Shown: piece by piece, positions 5,646 through 13,886 of the stretch
How positions within the stretch are numbered: position 1 is the first letter of the stretch
Layout of the letters: each line of letters opens with the position of its first letter
NCBI GenBank assembly: GCA_900552055.1
Contig: URYI01000025.1
Location: 1 to 18,001 of the forward strand
Direction: 5' to 3'
DNA: 18,001 nt
Source of the DNA: an uncultured Eubacteriales bacterium
GTDB taxonomy: Bacteria > Bacillota > Clostridia > Christensenellales > QALW01
Program-made: the position numbers and the translations under genes
Notes under the pieces: model-generated
Told to the model about the DNA's origin: nothing
The model's database searches: none
Seen by the model: the letters and a program-made list of their open reading frames with translations, nothing else

Positions 5646-6533
5646 TTATTCCATTCTGGCGCGCAGCATATTGATTTCCTGAATAAACAGAGAGGTGGCG
5701 GGGGAAAACAGGTGATTTTTCTTCCAGATCAGCACGCTGCGAGTCGTGTGTTCGGGGTGGATGGGGATAAACCGCAGATGCGGGCTGCTGTGGATTGCCA
5801 AAGCGCCGTCCAGGCAAAACGCGCATCCCAGGCCTTCCTCTACCAGCAATGCGGCGTTGGACAGGAGCGTATAGCTGAGCGGGGTAGTTAGATCCTTTTC
5901 TTCCCGCTTCAGCCAGTTCAGGATTTCCGCGCGCACCCTCTCACGCAGCGGGAGAATAAGAGGATATGCCGCTATCTCTTCCGACGTTATAAATTCCCGG
6001 CCGGCCAGAGGGTGATCATCCCGCATAAGGATTCCCCAGGTCTCCTTTTGGGAAAGGCGGATAAAGTCATATTTTGCTGTATCTACCGGTTCCAGCAGCA
6101 GGCCTACATCCACCAGCCCTTTATCCAGCCGGTCTTTGATATTGTCGGCCGTTTCGTTATACAGATGAAACTCAACCAGAGGATATTTTTCGGAAAATTG
6201 TTTTATAAGCTTGGCAAACAGGCGGCTCCCCACCGCTTCGGAGGCTCCGATGGCAACCAGCCCGCTGACGTCGGCATTCCGCTCCGCAAAAGCCTGTTCC
6301 AGCCGGTCTGCCAGCTCTACTATTTCTTCAGCCCGCTGGCGGAAGAAGATGCCCTCGTCAGTCAGGGTCAATCCATGCTTGCCGCGGAGCATCAGCGTCG
6401 TGCCCAATTCCTTCTCCAGATCCATTATCTGCCGGCTCAGAGTGGGCTGCGTTATGTGAAGGATATCCGCGGCCCTTGAGATGTTCTCCTCCTGCGCTGC
6501 CGCTAAAAAATAACGAAGTGTGCGTAACTCCAT
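5646..6533 (-). CDS. LysR-family transcriptional regulator
   Basis: A typical full-length (295 aa) LysR protein. The N-terminal winged helix-turn-helix spans residues 1-60 (ELRTLRYFLAAAQEENISRA, then TQPTLSRQIMDLEKELGTTL). The linker helix follows to about 88, then an effector domain with the two periplasmic-binding-protein lobes (GLVAIGASEA start, DVGLLLEPVD, PLILPLRERVR). The ATG at 6533 has AGAGG seven bases upstream; the longer frame lacks a ribosome site. It probably controls the flavin reductase operon downstream and its own promoter through an inverted repeat. Effector unknown. Confidence 0.92.
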   Translation of the reverse strand: MELRTLRYFLAAAQEENISRAADILHITQPTLSRQIMDLEKELGTTLMLRGKHGLTLTDEGIFFRQRAEEIVELADRLEQAFAERNADVSGLVAIGASEAVGSRLFAKLIKQFSEKYPLVEFHLYNETADNIKDRLDKGLVDVGLLLEPVDTAKYDFIRLSQKETWGILMRDDHPLAGREFITSEEIAAYPLILPLRERVRAEILNWLKREEKDLTTPLSYTLLSNAALLVEEGLGCAFCLDGALAIHSSPHLRFIPIHPEHTTRSVLIWKKNHLFSPATSLFIQEINMLRARME

Positions 6534-6564
6534 TCCCCAAACCTCTTTCTCATTGTTTTCCGCT

Positions 6565-6593
6565 ATAATAGCACATCTATACAAAAAATGCAA
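6565..6593 (-). promoter_or_regulatory. Promoter of the LysR gene
   Basis: On the minus strand, -35 TTGCAT (6593-6588), a 17-base spacer and -10 TATTAT (6570-6565), with an extended TG two bases before the -10. The leader to the ATG is about 25 nt. Confidence 0.7.
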
Positions 6594-6598
6594 TAAAC

Positions 6599-6613
6599 CG
6601 TATGAACCATACG
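6599..6613. promoter_or_regulatory. Inverted repeat, probable LysR autoregulatory site
   Basis: A perfect repeat CGTATG-AAC-CATACG sits five bases upstream of the lysR -35 box. LysR proteins usually bind an interrupted palindrome near their own promoter, so this is the best operator candidate. A near copy (GTATG-GGG-CATAC) occurs at 17561. Confidence 0.45.
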
Positions 6614-7158
6614 TTAAATTTATGACGCTGCATATGAGGTAAATATGAAAGCTGCCGCGCCGTTAATTTAGGCAAAGGCGCTGAGCGTTAATTGTTATAA
6701 GGGGCAAAGCTGCGGCAGGAGCAGGCAAGAGCCCGCTGCGGAGTTATGCATATTTATATGTCAGCGGCAAACGCCGGTTAAATATAAGACGGACGGCCGC
6801 AGTAAAATTCGTTTAATTTCAGCACGGTCAAACTGCGCTTTATCCATTCGTGAGCTGTCATACGGTGCGGGCGGCTCAACAAACAATGCATGAATAATTT
6901 TATTTTTATTCCATGGGGTATGCCAGCGCCGCCGCGCCGGCCAGGAACGGGCCGCTGCCGGAATACTTGCAGGCGGGGCGGCTGGATGGACAATAGGGGA
7001 TTTACAGGCGGCCATGAACCATTATCTGAATCTGGCCGACAGGCTGAACGAAAACGGGCGGAAAGTGCTGAAGAAGCTTTATCAGATAGACAAATTTTTA
7101 TTTTTAATGATATTTTAGGCGCGCGCTTGGAAAATGATTAAAGCGGCATTGACGAGAA
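6614..7158. other. Intergenic region with coding-like debris
   Basis: No supported gene. On the plus strand, an ATG at 7014 opens 34 codons (MNHYLNLADRLNENGRKVLK...) that look like a charged amphipathic helix. Just before it, in another frame, an ORF starting at about 6917 ends at a TAG near 6994. Neither has a proper ribosome site. Together they may be a frameshifted remnant of one small gene. Confidence 0.35.
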
Positions 7159-7203
7159 AAACCAGAGCCGTTTGACGCAATGAACATCAAATGGCTCTGG
7201 TTT
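7159..7203. terminator. Bidirectional terminator after the GGGtGRT gene
   Basis: AAACCAGAGCC and GGCTCTGGTTT form an 11-bp stem, extended inward by TTTGA/TCAAA across a G-T pair. On the minus strand T residues follow. It closes the scaffold/GGGtGRT transcript 33 bases after the stop. Confidence 0.85.
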
Positions 7204-7235
7204 GTGAAAACTCTTATTTATTGCGGTATTTCAGC

Positions 7236-8234
7236 TTATTTGCCCGCTTCTTCCACCGCCACGGCGCAGGCCACGGTAGCGCCGACCATGGGGTTGTTGC
7301 CCATGCCAATAAGCCCCATCATTTCAACGTGCGCAGGCACGGAGGAGGAGCCGGCAAACTGTGCGTCAGAATGCATGCGGCCCATGGTGTCGGTCATGCC
7401 GTAGCTGGCAGGGCCGGCGGCCATATTGTCGGGATGCAGCGTGCGGCCCGTGCCGCCTCCGCTTGCAACTGAGAAATACTTTTTGCCGTTTTCCACGGCC
7501 CATTTTTTATATGTGCCCGCAACGGGATGCTGGAAGCGGGTGGGGTTGGTGGAATTGCCCGTAATGGAAACATCCACGCCCTCTTTAATCATTATTGCCA
7601 CGCCCTCTGAAACGTCGTCCGCGCCGTAAACCTTAACTTTTGCGCGGTCCCCGTCTGAAAATGCCTTTTCGCTTATTACCTTTAATTCGCCGGTGGAATA
7701 ATCATAGGCGGTTTCAACAGAGGTAAAGCCGTTAATGCGGCTGATTATATAGGCGGCGTCCTTGCCCAGGCCGTTAAGGATTACCCTAAGAGGATTCTTG
7801 CGCACCTTGTTGGCCGTTTTGGCAATGCCTATAGCGCCTTCAGCGGCGGCAAAGGATTCGTGTCCCGCCAGGAAGCAGAAACAGCTTGTCTCTTCTCTAA
7901 GGAGCATAGCGCCTAAATTACCGTGGCCCAGACCAACGCTGCGCTGATCCGCTACCGAGCCGGGTATGCAGAAGGCCTGAAGCCCAATGCCGATAGCTTC
8001 GGCGGCTTCAGCGGCTGTTTTGCAGCCTTTTTTAAGAGCTATGGCCGAACCCAGTGTATAAGCCCAAACGGCATTTTCAAAGGCTATGGGCTGTATGGAC
8101 CGGACTATCTGCTCCGCGTCCACTCCTTTTTCCAGGGCGTAAGCCTTTACCTGCTCTAAATCGGAAAAGCCATACTGGGCGAGACATTTGTTTATTTTGT
8201 CTATACGTCTTTCATATCCTTCAAAGGTTATCAT
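7236..8234 (-). CDS. GGGtGRT family protein, function unknown
   Basis: This is a 332-aa cytoplasmic protein of the family named for its motif, here GGGTGRT at residues 259-265, followed by LHPDNMA. Other features are a Gly/His-rich LGHGNLGAMLL stretch (102-112), a paired Cys in SCFCF (Cys118, Cys120), FLAGHESFAAAEGA (121-134) and a Gly/Met-rich C-terminus (MMGLIGMGNNPMVGAT). It has no signal peptide or membrane helices. Known of the family: it is found next to a NifU-like scaffold in Clostridia, and no activity is established. The ATG at 8234 has AGGAGGGA eight bases upstream and lies 14 bases after the scaffold gene, so the two are one operon. The Cys and His residues could take a metal or Fe-S cluster; that is inference. 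Confidence 0.9.
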   Translation of the reverse strand: MITFEGYERRIDKINKCLAQYGFSDLEQVKAYALEKGVDAEQIVRSIQPIAFENAVWAYTLGSAIALKKGCKTAAEAAEAIGIGLQAFCIPGSVADQRSVGLGHGNLGAMLLREETSCFCFLAGHESFAAAEGAIGIAKTANKVRKNPLRVILNGLGKDAAYIISRINGFTSVETAYDYSTGELKVISEKAFSDGDRAKVKVYGADDVSEGVAIMIKEGVDVSITGNSTNPTRFQHPVAGTYKKWAVENGKKYFSVASGGGTGRTLHPDNMAAGPASYGMTDTMGRMHSDAQFAGSSSVPAHVEMMGLIGMGNNPMVGATVACAVAVEEAGK

Positions 8235-8248
8235 ATTCCGCGTCCCTC

Positions 8249-8941
8249 CTATTGCTTTCTGGGATCGATTACCTTAACTGCTTCATTAAAGCGGCCGTAG
8301 GTACCGATAAATTTATTGTACGCTTCATTAGGCTCCATGCCTTTTTTGATAGCCTCCATCATCTTGCCCAGATGAACGAATTTGTAGCCGATTACTTCGT
8401 CATTTTTATCCAGGCCCATTTCCAGGATGTAGCCCTCGGCCATTTCCAGATAACGCACGCCTTTTTTGTGGGTGGAGAACATGGTGCCCACCTGGGAACG
8501 CAGGCCTTTGCCTAAATCTTCAAGTCCTGCGCCTACGGGCAGCCCGTTTTCGGAAAAGGCGGTCTGAGTACGGCCGTAAACAATCTGCAGGAATAATTCG
8601 CGCATCGCTACGTTGATAGCATCGCAGACAAGGTCGGTATTGAGCGCTTCAAGAATGGTCTTGCCGCTTAATACTTCAGCGGCCATGGCGGCAGAATGGG
8701 TCATGCCTGAACAGCCCAGGGTTTCCACAAGCGCTTCTTCAATTATGCCGTTTTTGACGTTAAGGGTAAGCTTGCAGGCACCCTGCTGAGGCGCGCACCA
8801 GCCAACTCCGTGGGTAAGTCCGCTTATATCGGTTATTTCCTTGGCGTATACCCACTTTCCTTCTTCAGGAATAGGAGCGGGATTATGCTTGGCGCCCTTG
8901 GCAACGCATATCATCTGCTCTACCTCGTGAGAGTATTGCAT
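8249..8941 (-). CDS. NifU/IscU-like iron-sulfur cluster scaffold protein
   Basis: 230 aa. The N-terminal two thirds resemble the IscU/NifU-N scaffold. GWCAPQQGAC (Cys49, Cys56) stands at the first ligand position, and LGCSGMTHSAAMAAEVLSGK (Cys77) matches the GCGSAIASS-type second ligand region. Cys106 is a possible third ligand. The last 100 residues (from about GLRSQVGTMFSTHKKG on) are not part of ordinary IscU, which is about 130-150 aa. It presumably builds or carries an Fe-S cluster for a dedicated client, most simply the GGGtGRT protein next door. There is no cysteine desulfurase in the window. The ATG at 8941 has AAGGAGG ten bases upstream. Confidence 0.88.
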   Translation of the reverse strand: MQYSHEVEQMICVAKGAKHNPAPIPEEGKWVYAKEITDISGLTHGVGWCAPQQGACKLTLNVKNGIIEEALVETLGCSGMTHSAAMAAEVLSGKTILEALNTDLVCDAINVAMRELFLQIVYGRTQTAFSENGLPVGAGLEDLGKGLRSQVGTMFSTHKKGVRYLEMAEGYILEMGLDKNDEVIGYKFVHLGKMMEAIKKGMEPNEAYNKFIGTYGRFNEAVKVIDPRKQ

Positions 8942-8989
8942 AGACGAGATTCCTCCTTTGTTTATTTCTTTATGCTTTTTACGCCGTTA

Positions 8990-9018
8990 AGTTTACCACA
9001 GGTCGGCTGAATTGTAAA
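8990..9018 (-). promoter_or_regulatory. Promoter of the scaffold/GGGtGRT operon
   Basis: On the minus strand, -35 TTTACA (9018-9013), a 17-base spacer and -10 TAAACT (8995-8990) are present. The leader to the ATG at 8941 is about 45 nt. No clear operator is seen. Confidence 0.6.
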
Positions 9019-9147
9019 CCGAAACGGGGAGGGGAGACGGATGTTATATTTTCTCATAAAATGTTATTAATTTTCACTAAATGGATTTTGACATAGCTGT
9101 ATCTTGCAAAGTTTATTAAAAAAATATCTATATTTTACCGATTTATC

Positions 9148-9176
9148 TTGACAACGGGTATGCCAGCCTTTATTAT
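9148..9176 (+). promoter_or_regulatory. Promoter of hppA
   Basis: Perfect -35 TTGACA (9148-9153), a 17-base spacer and -10 TATTAT (9171-9176). A second TTGACA lies exactly 60 bases upstream (9088) with only a weak -10. Transcription would begin near 9184. Confidence 0.75.
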
Positions 9177-9183
9177 ATTAATA

Positions 9184-9425
9184 TACGCAGGGCACGGCTT
9201 TGCTTTGGACGTCCAGCCTGCAAAAATAAACGCTGCTGCGTTTTTGTTCCGCATGCGGGCATTGCGGCTGAACAGAAGGCGAAAGGCATTTGCAAGAGGG
9301 GCGCGCTTAAGCCCTGTTTAATTAGCCTGATATTTTAACATGGCGTTCATAATGCAATTTTAGGCTTGCTTTTCCTGCAAAAAACGTATCTGTCCATAAA
9401 AATTTATTATGAGGTGAAAAAAGTC
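9184..9425 (+). other. Long leader of hppA
   Basis: About 240 nt of untranslated RNA are predicted between promoter and ATG. Visible elements are a GCAGG...CCTGC pairing enclosing the palindrome TGGACGTCCA (about 9187-9220), a small AACGC-TGCT-GCGTT hairpin followed by T residues (about 9228-9247), and the palindrome CCGCATGCGG. It matches no riboswitch class I recognise. It could carry attenuation or be plain spacer. Confidence 0.35.
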
Positions 9426-11543
9426 ATGGATCTGATGTTCTTTGTGACCCTGACGGCTGTTATCGCTCTGGCCTTTGCGCTTTTCACTGCCGAGAGGCTG
9501 TTAAAGAGGGATAAGGGCCCGGAGGAGATAAGCCGGATAACCGGTATAATCCGCCGTGCCGCCGATGCTTTTCTTAAGAGGCAGTATAGGGGAGTGGCCA
9601 TCTTTTTCGGAGCTGTATTCATAGTGCTTATAATTATGCACTTTGGCTTTGGTTTGGGAAATGCGTATACTCCCTTTGCTTTTTTGACAGGCGGGATTTT
9701 TTCGGGCCTGGCCGGATATATCGGCATGAAGATAGCTACCGCTTCAAACGGCCGGACGGTCATGGCGTGCAAAAAAGGACTCAATCCCGGACTGCGCACG
9801 GCATTTTCCAGCGGGACGGTTATGGGCATGGTGGTGGTAGGCCTGGGCCTGCTGGATACCAGCCTTTGGTATACCGTACTGCGTTATGTGTTTAATGTAA
9901 ATGACGCAACTCAGCTTGCCAACACCATGGTATGTTTCGGCATGGGCGCGAGCAGTATGGCCCTCTTTGCGCGTGTGGGCGGCGGAATTTTTACAAAGGC
10001 CGCTGATGTGGGGGCTGATCTCTGCGGCAAGGTAGAGGCGGGGATACCTGAGGATGACATACGCAATCCTGCCGTAATAGCAGATAATGTAGGGGATAAT
10101 GTAGGGGACGTAGCGGGCATGGGCGCCGATTTATACGAATCCTATGTCGGCTCGGTGCTTTCGGCCAGCGCTCTGGGCGCTTTTGCCGGTCTGGGTGACA
10201 AAGGTTTTTGGACTCCTTTTATTTTAGCCGTGGCGGGCGTGCTGGCGTCTATTATAGGTACGTTTTTTGTGCGCACGGGCGAAAAAGCCGACCAGAAGCA
10301 GCTATTGCGCGCTCTGCGCAAGGGGGTTTATGTGGCTGGCGGCATTATAGTAGTGGCGGCGTTTTTCGTGATACATTTCCTGCTGGGGGACACTTCCATA
10401 ACGCTGGAAAACGGCACTCAGTATACCGTCAGCACCTGGGGCCTTTACGGCGCAGTGCTATGCGGCCTTGTAGGCGGAGTAATAATGGGGACTGTTACTG
10501 AGTTTTATACTTCTGAAACTTATAAGCCTACCAGGAACCTTGCTCAGTCCTCTTCTACAGGACCGGCTACAGTAATAATAGACGGTCTTGCTTTGGGCAT
10601 GAAATCTACGTTTTTCCCGATAATTATAGTAGTAGCTTCTATTGCAGGCAGCTATTATCTGGCGGGCGGCGCGCATAGCAGCAATCTGGGCTTGTTCGGC
10701 GTTGGCATTGCGGCTGTGGGCATGCTTTCCACGCTGGGCATAACTTTGGCTACTGACGCATACGGCCCTGTTGCAGATAATGCGGGGGGCATAGCCCAGA
10801 TGTCGGGTCAGCCTGAAATTGTGCGCGAAAGAACGGATGCTTTGGACAGTCTGGGAAATACCACTGCTGCAACGGGCAAGGGCTTTGCAATAGGTTCGGC
10901 GGCCTTAACGGCCATAACCCTTATAGCGGCATTTAAGAGCACGGTAGAGGGAAGCCTTAATTTTACCTTTGATTTGAATCTTTTAAATCCCCAGGTGCTT
11001 ATAGGCTTCTTCATAGGAGTTATGCTGCCCTTCCTCTTTTCCTCTATTACAATGCAGGCGGTAGGGCGGGCCGCTTCCAAAATAGTTATGGAAGTGCGCA
11101 GGCAGTTCAGGGAGATAAAAGGCATAATGGAGGGCACGGGTCAGCCTGATTACGAAGCGTGCGTGGATATATGCACGCGCTCAGCCCAAAGAGAAATGAT
11201 ACTGCCCGCAGTTATAACTGTGCTTGCTCCTATTATAGTGGGCATACTGCTTTCCTTTAACGGCATAGCGGGCATGCTGGCCGGTTCTGCCGCGTCAGGC
11301 TTTGTTATGGCCATAATGATGAGCAACAGCGGCGGCGCTTGGGATAACGCTAAAAAATACATAGAGTCGGGCCAGCTGGGCGGCAAGGGTTCCGAATGCC
11401 ATAAGGCAGCCGTAGTGGGGGATACGGTAGGGGATCCTTTTAAGGATACCGCCGGGCCTTCCATCAACATTTTAATTAAGCTTCTCAGTGTGGTCGCTAT
11501 CGTATTCGCGCCTATTATTAATGCTGTGGCGGGGCTGTTCTGA
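9426..11543 (+). CDS. hppA: Membrane-bound ion-translocating pyrophosphatase, K+-dependent type
   Basis: This enzyme hydrolyses pyrophosphate and pumps H+ and/or Na+ across the cytoplasmic membrane. The 705 aa, with about 16 hydrophobic helices, is full family length. The signature [18 protein letters not shown] begins at residue 194, DNVGDNVGD spans 220-228, and ADLYE with the gate Glu at 238 follows. The C-terminal catalytic motif [20 protein letters not shown] is intact. [10 protein letters not shown] at 477-486 has Ala481 and Gly484 where K+-independent enzymes have Lys and Thr, so K+ dependence is predicted. Many such enzymes pump Na+, and the Glu is compatible, but ion choice cannot be settled here. 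The ATG at 9426 has GAGGTG nine bases upstream. Confidence 0.96.
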   Translation: MDLMFFVTLTAVIALAFALFTAERLLKRDKGPEEISRITGIIRRAADAFLKRQYRGVAIFFGAVFIVLIIMHFGFGLGNAYTPFAFLTGGIFSGLAGYIGMKIATASNGRTVMACKKGLNPGLRTAFSSGTVMGMVVVGLGLLDTSLWYTVLRYVFNVNDATQLANTMVCFGMGASSMALFARVGGGIFTKAADVGADLCGKVEAGIPEDDIRNPAVIADNVGDNVGDVAGMGADLYESYVGSVLSASALGAFAGLGDKGFWTPFILAVAGVLASIIGTFFVRTGEKADQKQLLRALRKGVYVAGGIIVVAAFFVIHFLLGDTSITLENGTQYTVSTWGLYGAVLCGLVGGVIMGTVTEFYTSETYKPTRNLAQSSSTGPATVIIDGLALGMKSTFFPIIIVVASIAGSYYLAGGAHSSNLGLFGVGIAAVGMLSTLGITLATDAYGPVADNAGGIAQMSGQPEIVRERTDALDSLGNTTAATGKGFAIGSAALTAITLIAAFKSTVEGSLNFTFDLNLLNPQVLIGFFIGVMLPFLFSSITMQAVGRAASKIVMEVRRQFREIKGIMEGTGQPDYEACVDICTRSAQREMILPAVITVLAPIIVGILLSFNGIAGMLAGSAASGFVMAIMMSNSGGAWDNAKKYIESGQLGGKGSECHKAAVVGDTVGDPFKDTAGPSINILIKLLSVVAIVFAPIINAVAGLF

Positions 11544-11615
11544 GCGCTATAAGAGACAATCGGCGATATTCTATGGCAAAAGATTTGCCAACAAAAAAGG
11601 GGTATTTTGAATTTT

Positions 11616-11655
11616 GGGGAACGCGGCGTTAATAAGCGTTCCCCGATGTTTTTCA
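11616..11655 (+). terminator. Terminator of hppA
   Basis: A perfect nine-pair stem (GGGGAACGC ... GCGTTCCCC) with an 11-base loop is followed by GATGTTTTTC. It lies about 70 bases after the hppA stop. Confidence 0.85.
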
Positions 11656-12164
11656 ATATTAAAATATATTTGCGCTCAGTTGACAAATAATATGCCCTTA
11701 TATAGCGCTTTTGCGCGCTGTATTCAGTCGGCGCGTGCGGAACGGGCCGGTATCCGACTTAAAAATAAGGGAAATGCCCGATGTAGTTAGAAACGGCAGG
11801 GGAACCTGCTTTGTTTGCTGTTTGAGGCGGGTTTTCCTTCATATTGGCGTATATGCAGAGAGAAAACAGCGGATTATTGCTTATAAGAGATTTGGTTATA
11901 TGGTTTGCCGCATACTAAATATCTTTTCTATGTATGCCAGGCAGGGGTACAGCGCTGCAAAAGGATGTTCATAGAAGAAAACGGCAGAGGCTTCCGGTAT
12001 TTTAGCAATGAAGACTTTTAATCCCTGCGCCCGCCCTCCGCCGCTTCTCCCGAAATGCCGCAGGTATTTCGGATATCGCATAACCGGCGGCACATGCATA
12101 TACTCCGTTTTATTGATATACCGTTGAAAATGTAAATATACTTTTGTTTTTCCCTTTTATATGA
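11656..12164. other. Intergenic region, hppA to second LysR gene
   Basis: About 500 bases without a supported gene. An 87-codon frame at 11711-11974 lacks a ribosome site and family resemblance. A TTGACAA at about 11679 could be an orphan -35 box. Nothing else stands out. Confidence 0.4.
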
Positions 12165-12170
12165 TATAAT
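12165..12170 (+). promoter_or_regulatory. Probable -10 box of second LysR gene
   Basis: A perfect TATAAT lies in an AT-rich stretch 28 bases before the start codon. The matching -35 is poor (TTGTTT at 15 bases), so the promoter may need an activator. Confidence 0.45.
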
Positions 12171-12197
12171 TTTAAAAAAGCAATCCAGGGGTGCAAG

Positions 12198-13040
12198 ATG
12201 AATCTGCTGCATTTAAAATATGCTCTTGAGGTGGAAAAAACACGTTCAATAAATAAAGCGGCTGAAAATCTCTTTATAGGCCAGCCCACCCTGAGCAAAA
12301 GCATAAAAAAGCTGGAGGAGGATTTGGGGTTTACCCTTTTTATACGAACCCCTTCAGGCATAATGCCTACTGCTGACGGTGAACGCTTTTTAGCGCGTGC
12401 GCATGATATTATGGCGCAGGCGGAGGAATTGGAGGCGGAGTATAAATCCATGCTTTCCCGCCCCGGCGCTTATTCCTTGACCCTTCCGCGGTGTCCGCTG
12501 GCCTATAGGGTGCTTAAACGCTTTTCAAACAGGACGGATATGGATGTTAAGGCGGATTTCGGACAGCTTTCGCGGGCTGTGCGCAATATATTGCAGAATA
12601 ATTTTGATATGGCTGTTATCCGGTACTGTCCCAAGCTTCAGCCTATGATGACAGAACGTCTTGAGCAGGAGGGCCTTGCCTGGCGCCTTCTGGGCAAGGG
12701 CCGCTTTATGCTTACCTTTAAGGGCGAAAATGCGCCTGATATTTTAAGCGAAAAGAGCGTGCAGGTGGCATACGAGGATTCTCCTCTGCCGCATTCGGAA
12801 GTAGGCAGGCGTATTTTAGTGCGGGACAGCGCGGCATTTCTGAATCTGCTCGGCATTCCTGAATCATATGCCTGGGTTGTTCCGCTCAGGGGCGAATATG
12901 GCCTAAAACAACGAAATGAACCGATGGGAGCGGAGTATGCAGATATGAGCATATGTAAGCGCAGCCGAAATATGACTAAGAACGATAAGCTTCTGCTTTC
13001 TTTGTATTGCGAACTTATGGGATATGATACTGATTTATAG
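12198..13040 (+). CDS. LysR-family transcriptional regulator, divergent effector domain
   Basis: 280 aa. The N-terminal helix-turn-helix is clear: LLHLKYALEVEKTRSINKAA, then GQPTLSKSIKKLEEDLGFTL (about 2-48), followed by the linker helix to about 90. The C-terminal part is shorter and less conserved than in standard LysR proteins. It retains the start of the effector fold (AYSLTLPRCPLAYRVLKRF, FDMAVIRYCP) but departs from the usual second lobe. The ATG is preceded by GGGGTG, a moderate ribosome site. It is upstream of rex, same strand, with 172 bases between, and may act on the rex-adhE promoter. Target and effector are unknown. Confidence 0.85.
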   Translation: MNLLHLKYALEVEKTRSINKAAENLFIGQPTLSKSIKKLEEDLGFTLFIRTPSGIMPTADGERFLARAHDIMAQAEELEAEYKSMLSRPGAYSLTLPRCPLAYRVLKRFSNRTDMDVKADFGQLSRAVRNILQNNFDMAVIRYCPKLQPMMTERLEQEGLAWRLLGKGRFMLTFKGENAPDILSEKSVQVAYEDSPLPHSEVGRRILVRDSAAFLNLLGIPESYAWVVPLRGEYGLKQRNEPMGAEYADMSICKRSRNMTKNDKLLLSLYCELMGYDTDL

Positions 13041-13091
13041 TTTTTTGAGCGCATAAGTAAACTTTTAATTGGCTGAACAAACGTAAGTTCC

Positions 13092-13104
13092 TTGTTAAAA
13101 ACAA
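13092..13104 (+). promoter_or_regulatory. Possible partial Rex operator upstream of rex
   Basis: TTGTTAAAAACAA contains the left half-site TTGTTAA of the clostridial Rex consensus (TTGTTAANNNNTTAACAA), but the right half is not in the correct register. Autoregulation by Rex is common, so the position is suggestive. Weak support. Confidence 0.3.
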
Positions 13105-13118
13105 ATTAAATAATAAAT

Positions 13119-13155
13119 TATCGATAAAGGAATATCGATATTCATTTAATGAATT
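13119..13155. promoter_or_regulatory. Cluster of AT-rich palindromes upstream of rex
   Basis: TATCGATA occurs twice (13119-13126 and 13133-13140), centres 14 bases apart. The second lies in the longer palindrome AATATCGATATT. It runs into ATTCATT-T-AATGAAT (13139-13153). This looks like an operator array in the promoter region of rex-adhE; candidate binders are the upstream LysR protein or Rex. Confidence 0.45.
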
Positions 13156-13212
13156 ACCCCGAATTTTGAAATCATGCTAAACTAATTGCGAGATTTGAAA
13201 GGAGGGGTTTTT

Positions 13213-13842
13213 TTGATAAGCGCCGTATCCCGGCAGACAATATCCAGGCTTCCGGTTTATCTGGGATACCTTCGCTCGCTGGAAGGCTCTTTGCCCACAA
13301 TTTCGGCAACTGCCATAGCCGAAGCGCTCAGCCTTAACGATGTTCAGGTGCGCAAGGATTTGGCCGCCGTCAGCTCGTCGGGAAAGCCTAAGATCGGCTA
13401 TGTTACTGCCGACCTTATAAAAGAGCTGGAGGATTTTCTGGGCTATAACCGTCCAAGCGACGCCATATTGGCGGGCGCGGGCAAATTGGGCAGGGCGCTT
13501 ATGTCCTATCAGGGCTTTAACGCTTACGGCCTTAATATTGTGGCCGCCTTTGATACCGATTCAAAGCTGGTTAACTCTCAGGAGGCCGGTAAAAGCATTT
13601 TGCCGCTGGACCAGATGAAGCCGCTTTGCGAGCGGCTGAATGTGCGCATAGGGATTATAACCGTCCCGGCTGCCTGCGCGCAGGGGGTATGCGATATGAT
13701 GGTCAAAAGCGGCATCCTGGCCATATGGAATTTTGCTCCAGTCAGGCTGAACGCGCCTGAATCAATACTGGTGCAGAATGAAAATATGGCTTCGTCCCTG
13801 GCGCTGCTCCGCAGCCATCTCAGACAGCGCGCCGGATTATAA
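13213..13842 (+). CDS. rex: Redox-sensing transcriptional repressor Rex
   Basis: Rex represses fermentation genes when NADH/NAD+ is low and leaves DNA when NADH binds. The 209 aa are family length. The winged helix spans about 1-75 (SRQTISRLPVYLGYLRSL, VQVRKDLAAVSSSGKPKIGY). The Rossmann fold has GAGKLGRAL at 88-96 and the acidic ribose binder in AAFDTD (Asp114). The C-terminal IWNFAPVRL and the domain-swapped helix complete it. The start is TTG at 13213, seven bases after AGGAGG; the longer in-frame TTG at 13186 has no ribosome site. adhE begins 44 bases downstream with no terminator between, so the two are cotranscribed. Confidence 0.95.
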   Translation: MISAVSRQTISRLPVYLGYLRSLEGSLPTISATAIAEALSLNDVQVRKDLAAVSSSGKPKIGYVTADLIKELEDFLGYNRPSDAILAGAGKLGRALMSYQGFNAYGLNIVAAFDTDSKLVNSQEAGKSILPLDQMKPLCERLNVRIGIITVPAACAQGVCDMMVKSGILAIWNFAPVRLNAPESILVQNENMASSLALLRSHLRQRAGL

Positions 13843-13886
13843 AAATTAATAACTATTTAAAGAATTTTTAAAAGGAGATATTACTT

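Noticed and set aside
11711..11974. 87-codon plus-strand frame after hppA
   Set aside because: No ribosome site, Arg/Cys-rich random-looking composition.
13092..13109. Full Rex operator upstream of rex
   Set aside because: Only the left half-site matches; kept as a low-confidence partial site.
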